Shown here: in pieces, positions 1 to 6,556 of the stretch | Layout: every line of letters begins with the position of its first letter | How positions within the stretch are numbered: position 1 is the stretch's first letter | DNA from: Verrucomicrobiota bacterium | Lineage (GTDB): Bacteria > Verrucomicrobiota > Verrucomicrobiia > Limisphaerales > UBA1100 | NCBI GenBank assembly: GCA_028872645.1 | Contig: JAPKDK010000039.1 | Location: 1-14,919, forward strand | Direction of reading: 5' to 3' | DNA: 14,919 nt | Translations under genes and position numbers: made by a program | The notes under the pieces: model-generated | What the model saw: the letters and a program-made list of their open reading frames with translations, nothing else | The model's database searches: none | Told to the model about the DNA's origin: nothing

Positions 1-1298
1 GAATAATCCATCACACCCGGCGCAGTTTCGTGTTTGGCGGTGTTTACAAACAAGCCCGCACCACTGAGACGGCGCGGGAATTTTCCTGGCGTGCCAATAG
101 CGGGGTTGAGTTTTAGCCGATGGAAACCGGAGTGATCGTCAATGACGAGTAAATTCCCGCGTGTGTCCGTGGCGAAACCGGTGATACCGAAAACCGTGTC
201 GGCGATCTCGGCGTGCCACGTCACTTTTTTGCCATCGTGTTTACCGGCCCATATTTTTCCGGTGGAATAATCGCCGTATATATAAGCGCCCACAAGCTTT
301 GGCAGTTTGTCGCCATAATAAACAATGCCGCCGGTGAGCGAGCGGGACTCGCGATGATGATGCTCAAAGGTGGGCTTGGTGAGCTTGCCGGGTCCGAGCG
401 TGCGCTCGAGGTAAAAGGGATGGCTGCCCTCGTACAAACTCCAGCCATAATTCGCGCCGCGCTCCACGCGCTTCACGCTCTCCCAAAGATCCTGCCCGTT
501 TTCGCCCACCCAAATGGCACCCGTCAGTTCATCGCACGTGAGCCTCCACGGATTGCGAAAACCCAAAGCCCAAGTCTCCGGCGCGGCCTTGGGCGTTTTG
601 AGAAATGGATTGTCCGGCGGGATGCCATACGGACGCGCATCGGTGGGTCGATCCACATCAATGCGCAACACCTTGGCCAACAACAAATCGATCCGCTGGC
701 CGGTTTCGTCGTCATCCGAATCGCTGGTGCCATCACCCGTGGTGAGATAAAGCATCCCGTCCTTGCCAAAAATAACGCCGCCGCCGTCGTGCCCGTTTGA
801 GTTCCATTGGATGATCACCTTACGCGAGGCGGGATCAACGCGGTGCGTTTTTCGATTCATCGTCCAGCGCGACACAAGGCAGTTCTTAGCCTTGCTCCCC
901 TCGCCGCGTCGCGGGCCGTTGGTGTGCAAAAACACAAACCCGTTCTGCTCGAATTTTGGATGGAAACAAAAACCGTAAATCAACCGATTCGTGAGCGACA
1001 AGCTCTCGAACTGTTTGGCCGCCTTCGGCGTGTCGCGAAACACCCACAATTTCGAAATGGAATCCTTCTCTTCACGATGATCCGCGTATGCCAAAAATTC
1101 TTTTGTGCCTGGCACGCGCTTCATCTCCAGTGGCTTCTTCACCGGGAGATCCGGCCAAACCTTTTCCGTGATGTACGGCAAAGGCGGCTCCGGGGTGCCG
1201 ACCAATTTACCCCCCTTCCATTCCAATTGTTGTATTAAGTTCGTCTGCCCCGCACAGTCAAACTGACAAGCAAAGAATAAGATTAATACAAAACGCAT
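1..1298 (-). CDS. PQQ-dependent glucose/sorbosone dehydrogenase family protein, secreted, 3' end cut by window edge
   Basis: The minus strand is open from an ATG at 1298 to the window edge (432 codons, no stop), so the C-terminus is missing. The first ~17 residues (MRFVLILFF then a Cys/Ala/Gly stretch) look like a signal peptide, so the protein is probably periplasmic or exported. The body is a six-bladed beta-propeller of the glucose/sorbosone dehydrogenase family: a His-Asp-Gly-Gly motif near residue 170 (family catalytic/PQQ region), TGDG at 187-190, KVLRIDVD near 209-216, and TWALGFRNPWRL at 242-253, followed by GANYGW and GGIVYYG. Family members oxidise sugars with PQQ, but many homologues in environmental bacteria have no proven substrate. 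After the propeller the sequence enters a segment (FPRRLSGAGLF then APGVMDYS) that in homologues often leads into a further C-terminal domain, so the complete protein is probably longer. No Shine-Dalgarno is visible. It lies 46 bp downstream of lpxB on the same strand and could be cotranscribed with it. Confidence 0.88.
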   Translation of the reverse strand, partial: MRFVLILFFACQFDCAGQTNLIQQLEWKGGKLVGTPEPPLPYITEKVWPDLPVKKPLEMKRVPGTKEFLAYADHREEKDSISKLWVFRDTPKAAKQFESLSLTNRLIYGFCFHPKFEQNGFVFLHTNGPRRGEGSKAKNCLVSRWTMNRKTHRVDPASRKVIIQWNSNGHDGGGVIFGKDGMLYLTTGDGTSDSDDDETGQRIDLLLAKVLRIDVDRPTDARPYGIPPDNPFLKTPKAAPETWALGFRNPWRLTCDELTGAIWVGENGQDLWESVKRVERGANYGWSLYEGSHPFYLERTLGPGKLTKPTFEHHHRESRSLTGGIVYYGDKLPKLVGAYIYGDYSTGKIWAGKHDGKKVTWHAEIADTVFGITGFATDTRGNLLVIDDHSGFHRLKLNPAIGTPGKFPRRLSGAGLFVNTAKHETAPGVMDY

Positions 1299-1344
1299 TG
1301 GGGGATTCAGACGCCGTGTCAAACATCTGTCAAACCCGAAAATG

Positions 1345-2478
1345 CTATGCCTCTTCCAATAACCGAAATACCGCCTTGGCCGCACGCGGGGCCGCGCCTT
1401 TTTGGCCGAGAGTTTGGGCAATTTGATTGAGGTCGGCGCGGAGGGTTTTGCGGCGACTGGTGTTATCAAGAAAACGACTGGCTTCGCGAGCAAGGTTGGG
1501 GGGGGTGGCAGCGCGTTGGATGAATTCGGGGAACACCTCGCGCTCAGCCAATATGTTTGGCATGGCGATGTGTTTGGTTTTCACGAACAAGCGGCCGAGC
1601 AGATAAGTTATCCAAGAAGTTTTATACAGCACCACGGTAGGCACGCGGAACCACGCGCACTCGAGGGTGACGGTGCCGGAGGAGGCAATCGCCACGTCGG
1701 CCTCGGCGAGAGCTTCGTGCAGACCGCCGATGCGCAGATCCCAATCGGCCACGCCGGGGGTGATGAGGCGCGCTTGGGCGGCGAGGGATTCATTGGGGAA
1801 CACGATCATTGGCTCGGCGCTTAACTTGCACGCGGCCGCGGCCATTGCGGGGAGGTGACGGGTGATTTCCTTGGCACGGCTGCCGGGCAGCAGCAACAGG
1901 CGCGGTGGGTCGTGCAATTCTTCGGGCTCGCGAAACTCCAAATCTGGATAGCGATCACATAGCGGATGGCCGATAAATTCCACCGGCAAACCTGGCGCGC
2001 GCTTGGCGTACCAATCTTTTTCAAACGGAAAAATGCTGAGCAGCAAATCGACGTCGCGGGCGATTTGATGCACGCGCGAGGAGTGCCACGCCCACAGTTG
2101 CGGGCTGATGTAATAAATAATGCGCGGCCGCCAATTGGTGCCGGCGGCGCGCTGGCGCAGGGCACGGACGAAGCGGAGATTGAAACCAGGATTGTCGATG
2201 CAAATGATGGCGTTGGGTCTGCGCTCGAAGGCGAGGTTCAGAAGTTGATCGAAGAAGCCTTTGAATTTTCCGTAATTTTGAATGGCCTCCCAAATACCGA
2301 CCACGGCGTGCTCGGTAAGATCCAGAGCGAGATTCACACCGGCGGCTTCCATCTTGGGGCCGCCCGCGCCGAAGGCTTCCACTTCGGCACCCTCCGCACG
2401 CAATGCTTCCAACAACTCAACGGCCAGCGTGTCACCGCTCGTTTCGCCGGCCATAAACATAATGCGGCGGGCGCTCAT
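1345..2478 (-). CDS. lpxB: Lipid-A-disaccharide synthase
   Basis: This inner-membrane-associated GT19 glycosyltransferase joins UDP-2,3-diacylglucosamine to lipid X, forming the tetraacyl disaccharide of lipid A. The protein is 377 aa, close to the usual ~380. Family motifs run in order: AGETSGD (10-16), DNPGFN (95-100), YYISPQLWAW (122-131), LLPGSRAKEI (196-205), SSGTVTLE (266-273) and the membrane-interacting/C-terminal signature MPNILAEREVFPE (306-318). The ATG at 2478 overlaps the TGA of the upstream oxidoreductase gene (ATGA, 2475-2478), indicating translational coupling. No lpxA, lpxD or lpxC is in the window, so any rest of the lipid A pathway lies elsewhere. Its presence argues for an LPS-bearing outer membrane. 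Confidence 0.97.
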   Translation of the reverse strand: MSARRIMFMAGETSGDTLAVELLEALRAEGAEVEAFGAGGPKMEAAGVNLALDLTEHAVVGIWEAIQNYGKFKGFFDQLLNLAFERRPNAIICIDNPGFNLRFVRALRQRAAGTNWRPRIIYYISPQLWAWHSSRVHQIARDVDLLLSIFPFEKDWYAKRAPGLPVEFIGHPLCDRYPDLEFREPEELHDPPRLLLLPGSRAKEITRHLPAMAAAACKLSAEPMIVFPNESLAAQARLITPGVADWDLRIGGLHEALAEADVAIASSGTVTLECAWFRVPTVVLYKTSWITYLLGRLFVKTKHIAMPNILAEREVFPEFIQRAATPPNLAREASRFLDNTSRRKTLRADLNQIAQTLGQKGAAPRAAKAVFRLLEEA

Positions 2479-3500
2479 TGGGTTTCGAGTTCCTGAATTT
2501 GCCGCGTGATTTCGAGCGCCACATCGAGCGCCTGTTTAGCGGATTCGCCGCTGACTTTCGGCGTTTGCCTTTCGCACACGCACTGCGCGAAGTGCCGAAG
2601 CTCCTGCAACAAAGGATCGTCTTTTTCAATCGGCACCGGCTCGCGCACGATGCGTTTACCGCCGAACTCGCTTACGATGGCGGTGTCTTTGGCGTGTAAA
2701 AGTTTTTTCCACAGACTGGATTCCTCTTCTCCATCGCGCGCGACCTGGTAAATGTAGCCCTCTTGTTTTTGGTAATCGAGTGACACGTAGCTTGTTGTTT
2801 CGCCGCCGCTGAACACGCGGATTTTTCGCAGGCTTTCCGGGCTCACGCGACTGGCGGTGAGATTAGCCACGCATCCGTTTTCGAACTTCAGCCGCGCATT
2901 GGCGATGTCCTCCGATTCGCTGAGCACGGCCACGCCCACGCCATCGACCGATTGCAACGGCGAATCGACAAAGGCCAATACGATGTCCAAATCGTGAATC
3001 ATCAAATCCAGAACCACGCCGACATCGAGGCTGCGTTTGGGGTATGGCGACAGGCGATGGGCTTCGATAAAGCGCGGCGCGCGGGCGACTCTCTGCAGAT
3101 AATCGAAAACGGGATTGAAGCGCTCAATGTGGCCGACCTGCAGCACGCATTTATTTTCGCGCGCGAGCCGCACCAGCTCGGCAGCTTGCACGGTGGTATC
3201 GGTCATTGGTTTTTCCACGAGCACGTGACGCCCCGCGCGCAGGAGTTGGCTGGCCAAATCAAAATGCGTGATCGTGGGCGTGACGATGTTCACCGCATCG
3301 GCCACAGCGATGGCGGCTTCCACGGAAGCAAGCACCGGCACATCGTATTGCGCAGCGATGGTTTTGGCGCGGGCGGGGTCGGCATCGAACAGCCCCACGA
3401 AATCCACCACGCCCGAGCGTGCGAGACCGGCATAATGTTTGGCGTGATGTTGCCCCAGCGAGCCCACGCCAAGCACCGCCACTTTTAATACATCCGACAC
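2475..3500 (-). CDS. Gfo/Idh/MocA family NAD(P)-dependent oxidoreductase, lpxB-linked (GnnA-like candidate)
   Basis: 341 aa. The N-terminal Rossmann fold has the dinucleotide loop GVGSLGQHH (11-19), the Gfo/Idh/MocA signature EKP (96-98, in VEKPMT), a QVGHIERFNP segment (121-130) and the C-terminal-domain active-site stretch DVGVVLDLMIHDLDIVL (159-175), whose His/Asp residues are typical of the family. The start is GTG at 3500. An ATG at 3493 is out of frame, and no Shine-Dalgarno is visible. Family members oxidise or reduce the hydroxyl/keto groups of sugars and cyclitols. The four-base overlap with lpxB suggests a role in lipid A or surface-sugar synthesis. GnnA, which oxidises the 3-OH of UDP-GlcNAc so that GnnB can aminate it, is a member of this family encoded near lpx genes in some bacteria. 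No GnnB-like aminotransferase is seen here, so GnnA activity is only a hypothesis. Confidence 0.9.
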   Translation of the reverse strand: MSDVLKVAVLGVGSLGQHHAKHYAGLARSGVVDFVGLFDADPARAKTIAAQYDVPVLASVEAAIAVADAVNIVTPTITHFDLASQLLRAGRHVLVEKPMTDTTVQAAELVRLARENKCVLQVGHIERFNPVFDYLQRVARAPRFIEAHRLSPYPKRSLDVGVVLDLMIHDLDIVLAFVDSPLQSVDGVGVAVLSESEDIANARLKFENGCVANLTASRVSPESLRKIRVFSGGETTSYVSLDYQKQEGYIYQVARDGEEESSLWKKLLHAKDTAIVSEFGGKRIVREPVPIEKDDPLLQELRHFAQCVCERQTPKVSGESAKQALDVALEITRQIQELETQ

Positions 3501-3530
3501 GCGGGGAGATTCAGGGTTCTCCGTTCTCGG

Positions 3531-3548
3531 TTCAAGGTTAACCTTGAA
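3531..3548. promoter_or_regulatory. Perfect 18-bp palindrome in the divergent oxidoreductase/gpsA intergenic region
   Basis: TTCAAGGTTAACCTTGAA is identical to its reverse complement over 9+9 bases with no spacer. It lies 30 bp before the GTG of the minus-strand oxidoreductase gene and 57 bp before the gpsA ATG. That position between two divergent genes suits an operator for a dimeric repressor. A degenerate half-copy, TTCAGGGTT, lies 12 bases to the left (3510-3518), and TTCTC occurs twice between them. No T-tract follows on either strand, so it is not an intrinsic terminator. It could equally be a dispersed intergenic repeat. The palindrome itself is certain; its function is inference. Confidence 0.5.
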
Positions 3549-3605
3549 TCACGCCCTCTAAAACCTGACCCTCCGCCCGTGAATCCAGCCAAAACAAGCG
3601 ACCCA

Positions 3606-4577
3606 ATGCGAATCACCGTGCTCGGCGCGGGCGCGTGGGGCACTACGCTGGCGAAGATTGCCCACGAAGCCGGACACGAACTTACCCTTTGGGGACATCC
3701 CAAACGCCTTGCGGGGATGGCTTACAAAAAGGAAAATACCGAATACCTTCCCGGCATCGTCCTTCCCGATTCTTGGCGACTGGAGGCCGATTGGGATACG
3801 GCCCTTGACGAAGCCCAAGCCGTAATTGTCGCCGTACCTTCCGCATCCTTTCGCTCGGTAGCCACCGGGCTCGATGGATTTGACGGCATCGCCGTCACCG
3901 TTACCAAAGGCATCGAACACGCCACCGGCCTAACGATGGGCGGCATCCTCAACCAAACCGCGCCCGAGGCCGATGTGGTTGCATTGTCCGGCCCGTCACT
4001 CGCCGCGGAAGTAGCGCGTAATATCCCCACCGCGTTGGTGGCCGCCAGCGAAGACGAAGCCGCCGCCGCTTGCGTGCAGGAATGGCTGCACCGCCCCACC
4101 TTGCGCGTTTACACCAGCGCCGATGTGTTGGGCGTGGAACTCGGCGGCGCATTAAAAAACGTGATGGCCATTGCCGCCGGTGTTTGCGACGGCCTCCAAC
4201 TCGGCGACAACGCCAAAGCCGCACTCATCACCCGCGGCTTACGCGAGATGCGACGGCTCGGCACCGCGGCCGGCGCGCAGCCCAATACCTTCAATGGCCT
4301 CAGCGGAATGGGCGATCTCACGGTGACCTGTTTCTCAAAACAAAGCCGCAACCGCACCCTCGGTGAACGCATCGCCAAAGGCGAACCCCTGGGCGAAGTG
4401 CTGGCATCCGCCACGGCGGAAGGGCATCCCACAGCAAAATCCGCGCGCGCACTCGCGCAAACGCTCGACGTGGAAACGCCAATCATCGAGCAGGTCCACG
4501 CAATGCTTTACGAAGGCAAAGGCCCGAAGGAGGCAATGAAGGAGTTGTTGACGCGCGAACGGCGGGGGGAGGACTGA
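3606..4577 (+). CDS. gpsA: Glycerol-3-phosphate dehydrogenase [NAD(P)+]
   Basis: Reduces dihydroxyacetone phosphate to sn-glycerol-3-phosphate, the backbone precursor of phospholipids, in the cytoplasm. From the ATG at 3606 the protein is 323 aa, close to the family's usual 325-340. Visible motifs: Rossmann loop GAGAWG (7-12), NTEYLPG (44-50), AVPS (77-80), SGPSLAAEV (128-136), the catalytic Lys184 in GGALKNVMAIAAG, GLSGMGDLTVTC (231-242) and the substrate/cofactor segment SRNR (247-250). A GTG at 3579 would add nine residues. I prefer 3606 because the family normally begins directly with the beta strand leading into the GxGxxG loop, and neither start has a Shine-Dalgarno. It is transcribed divergently from the lpxB unit and converges on thrH. 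Confidence 0.96.
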   Translation: MRITVLGAGAWGTTLAKIAHEAGHELTLWGHPKRLAGMAYKKENTEYLPGIVLPDSWRLEADWDTALDEAQAVIVAVPSASFRSVATGLDGFDGIAVTVTKGIEHATGLTMGGILNQTAPEADVVALSGPSLAAEVARNIPTALVAASEDEAAAACVQEWLHRPTLRVYTSADVLGVELGGALKNVMAIAAGVCDGLQLGDNAKAALITRGLREMRRLGTAAGAQPNTFNGLSGMGDLTVTCFSKQSRNRTLGERIAKGEPLGEVLASATAEGHPTAKSARALAQTLDVETPIIEQVHAMLYEGKGPKEAMKELLTRERRGED

Positions 4578-4609
4578 GTGGCTTTATGATGGACGATTGA
4601 TTTTAATCT

Positions 4610-5227
4610 TCACTCGAAAATCAACTCCATTAATTCATCGTATTTCGTCACCGCCGGAAACTGCGGGAATTCTTCAATTACATTTTCCGGTGCGCGAAAA
4701 AAAATCCCTTTGTCGGCTTGGGCAAGCATTGAGGTGTCGTTGTACGCATCACCGGCGGCGATGACGCGATAGTTTAACGATTGAAATGCGGCCACACTTT
4801 TTCGTTTTTGGTCGGGTTGGCGGAGGTGATAATCCACAATCACATCGTCGCGCACTTCGAGGTGATGACAAAAGAGCGTGGGCCAATCGAGCTGACGCAT
4901 TAGCGGCGTGGCGAATTGCAGGAAGGTGTCGGAGAGAATGAACAGTTGCGTCCGAGCGCGCAGTTCATCGACAAACGCCTTGGCGCCCTCCAACGGCGCA
5001 AGCGTGTCGATCACGGATTGGATGTCGCTGAGCTTGAGATTGTTTACCGCCAACAGATCGAGGCGATAGCGCATCAGCACATCATAATCCGGTTCATCGC
5101 GGGTGGTGCGGCGCAGGGCGTCGATGCCGGTTTTCTCGGCAACGGCAATCCAGATTTCCGGCACCAAAACGCCTTCGAGATCCAATGTGACTATCGATTG
5201 TTTCACGGGCGAGTTGATAGCGAGCAC
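4610..5227 (-). CDS. thrH: Phosphoserine phosphatase / homoserine phosphotransferase (HAD superfamily)
   Basis: 205 aa, the same length as Pseudomonas aeruginosa ThrH and very similar to it throughout. HAD motif I is DLEGV with nucleophile Asp16 and Asp-equivalent Glu18, followed by the ThrH-type LVPEIWIA and AEKTGIDAL. Motif II is Ser99 in LSDTF, motif III a Lys in QKRKS (140-144), and motif IV is AGDAYND (Asp160, Asp164). The conserved tail APENVIEEFPQFPAV (179-193) is also family-specific. ThrH removes phosphate from phosphoserine (last step of serine synthesis) and can transfer it to homoserine. The start at 5227 is GTG. A second in-frame GTG at 5206 would give MKQSIVTLDLEG, closer to the P. 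aeruginosa N-terminus, so the exact start is unsettled. It is transcribed alone and converges on gpsA with 32 bp between them. Confidence 0.93.
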   Translation of the reverse strand: MLAINSPVKQSIVTLDLEGVLVPEIWIAVAEKTGIDALRRTTRDEPDYDVLMRYRLDLLAVNNLKLSDIQSVIDTLAPLEGAKAFVDELRARTQLFILSDTFLQFATPLMRQLDWPTLFCHHLEVRDDVIVDYHLRQPDQKRKSVAAFQSLNYRVIAAGDAYNDTSMLAQADKGIFFRAPENVIEEFPQFPAVTKYDELMELIFE

Positions 5228-5375
5228 GGCCGGTGGCGGCGAGGAAAAATTACGCGAGACTGCAAACCTGCGCAGTATGCGTATCTAAATTAGCTGAATT
5301 TGCTTCCTATTTTCAGGATTTGGGTTGCCGTTTTTTTTTTGCCCGCGGATAAAACACAAAAGCTTGGGCTTCAGG

Positions 5376-5408
5376 CAAAGAAAAAGGCCGGCGGTTGCCC
5401 GCCGGCCT
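5376..5408 (-). terminator. Intrinsic terminator after glnII
   Basis: A perfect 10-bp GC-rich stem (arms 5385-5394 and 5399-5408) closes a 4-base loop. On the minus strand, 19 bp past the glnII stop codon, it is followed by TTTTCTTTG (5384-5376), which with the stem's last T gives five consecutive Ts. This is a textbook rho-independent terminator ending the glnK-amtB-glnII unit. On the plus strand the flank is not U-rich, so it works in one direction only. Confidence 0.9.
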
Positions 5409-5426
5409 ATGGGTTTGGTTGATTGT

Positions 5427-6443
5427 TTAGGCGAGTGCTTTTTTGGTGGTTTTGATAATCACCGCAGCGATTTTGTAGGGATCGCCGTTGGAAGCAGGGC
5501 GACGATCTTCCAGCCGGCCTTTCCAGCCGGCTTGCACAGTGGCCACCGGTACGCGGATGGATGCGCCGCGATCGGAAACGCCGTAGCTGAATTTATCGAT
5601 CGCCTGCGTTTCGTGCAGACCCGTGAGGCGATGGTCGTTATCCGCACCGTACACGGCGATGTGTTCCTCAATGTTTTTGGCGAACTCTTCACAGATTTTA
5701 GTGTGAATTTCTTCGCCGCCCGGGTCGCGCATTTCACCGCAGGAAAAGTTGGCGTGCATGCCCGAGCCATTCCAATCGCCTTGGACAGGCTTGGGATGCC
5801 AGTCGATGGCGACACCGTATTTTTCACCGGTGCGCTCGAGGAGGTAACGGGCCATCCAAATTTGGTCACCGCAATCAGCCGCGCCTTTGGCAAAGATTTG
5901 AAACTCCCATTGGCCCATCATCACTTCGGCGTTGATTCCTTCGACGTTGAGACCGGCTTCGAGGCAAAGGTGCAAGTGTTCGTCAACGATGTCGCGGCCG
6001 ACGGTGTTGCGTGCGCCCACAGAGGTGTAGAACGGGCCTTGCGGACCGGGGAATCCGTTTTTGGGAAAGCCGATGGGGAGGTTGGTGTCGGTATCAATCA
6101 GGGTATATTCCTGTTCGAGGCCGAACCAAAAATCTTCGCTGTCGTTATCAATGGTGGCGCGTCCGTTGGATTCGTGCGGAGTGGCGTCGGCATTGAGCAC
6201 TTCGCACATCACCAGCCAGCCATTACCGCCAAAGCGATCGGGGTCCGGATAAACGGCCACGGGTTTCAGCAGGCAATCCGAATCGTTACCTTCGGCCTGT
6301 TCGGTGGAGGAACCGTCGAAGGACCACTCCTTGGCGTCCCCCAACTCGCCACTGAAATTTTCGCGAACGAGGGTTTTGCTGCGCAGACTCTGAGTGGGCT
6401 TGTAGCCATCAAGCCAAATGTATTCCAACTTATGTTTGCTCAT
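5427..6443 (-). CDS. glnII: Glutamine synthetase, type II (GSII, eukaryote-like)
   Basis: Makes glutamine from glutamate, ammonium and ATP in the cytoplasm. From the ATG at 6443 the protein is 338 aa, matching the short GSII class (~330-350) and not the ~470-residue GSI class. The start MSKHKLEYIWLDGYKPTQ closely resembles rhizobial GlnII. Active-site motifs: FDGSS (42-46), LKPVAVYPDP (59-68), GLEQEY (108-113), AEVMMGQWEFQI (172-183), NGSGMHANFS (225-234), DRGASIRVP (291-299) and EDRRP (312-316). GSII lacks the adenylylation loop of GSI, so control is expected at transcription and by ligands. An in-frame ATG at 6494 would add 17 residues and sits right behind GGGGAAG, but homologues start at 6443. 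It follows amtB by 113 bp that include a hairpin, and ends in an intrinsic terminator. Confidence 0.96.
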   Translation of the reverse strand: MSKHKLEYIWLDGYKPTQSLRSKTLVRENFSGELGDAKEWSFDGSSTEQAEGNDSDCLLKPVAVYPDPDRFGGNGWLVMCEVLNADATPHESNGRATIDNDSEDFWFGLEQEYTLIDTDTNLPIGFPKNGFPGPQGPFYTSVGARNTVGRDIVDEHLHLCLEAGLNVEGINAEVMMGQWEFQIFAKGAADCGDQIWMARYLLERTGEKYGVAIDWHPKPVQGDWNGSGMHANFSCGEMRDPGGEEIHTKICEEFAKNIEEHIAVYGADNDHRLTGLHETQAIDKFSYGVSDRGASIRVPVATVQAGWKGRLEDRRPASNGDPYKIAAVIIKTTKKALA

Positions 6444-6506
6444 TTGTTTTTCTGTATCTGTTTTTGTTAAACGGCTTTCGCCAATAATTGTCATCTTCCC
6501 CAACCA

Positions 6507-6536
6507 ACTGGCCGCGCCGGTGAAGGCGCGGCCAGT
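6507..6536 (-). other. 12-bp hairpin between amtB and glnII, without a U-tract
   Basis: Arms 6507-6518 and 6525-6536 pair perfectly over 12 bp (ACTGGCCGCGCC / GGCGCGGCCAGT) around a 6-base loop. It starts 20 bp after the amtB stop codon and ends 63 bp before the glnII ATG. Neither strand has a T-run after it, so it is not a standard terminator. It may stabilise the 3' end of a processed glnK-amtB mRNA, or reduce read-through and set the amtB:glnII ratio. The structure is seen directly; the role is inference. Confidence 0.6.
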
Positions 6537-6556
6537 GGCCCGGAAACCCCAGTGGG

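Noticed and set aside
213..1238. Several plus-strand open frames across the left end
   Set aside because: The minus strand is open without a stop over 1-1298 and encodes a recognisable glucose/sorbosone dehydrogenase.
5331..5340. Run of ten T on the plus strand as a possible terminator
   Set aside because: No stable GC-rich stem precedes it on the plus strand, and no plus-strand gene ends nearby. It is probably a simple homopolymer.
5325..6470. A 381-codon open frame on the plus strand, antisense to glnII
   Set aside because: Its translation resembles no family, and the opposite strand encodes a complete glutamine synthetase with all active-site motifs. Long antisense frames are expected in GC-rich coding DNA.
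6444..6503. N-terminal extension of glnII from the TTG at 6503 or ATG at 6494
   Set aside because: The extra residues (MTIIGESRLTKTDTEKQ from 6494) have no counterpart in GSII enzymes, which begin at the KLEYIWLDG segment. The ATG at 6443 fits, although the purine-rich GGGGAAG before 6494 leaves slight doubt.
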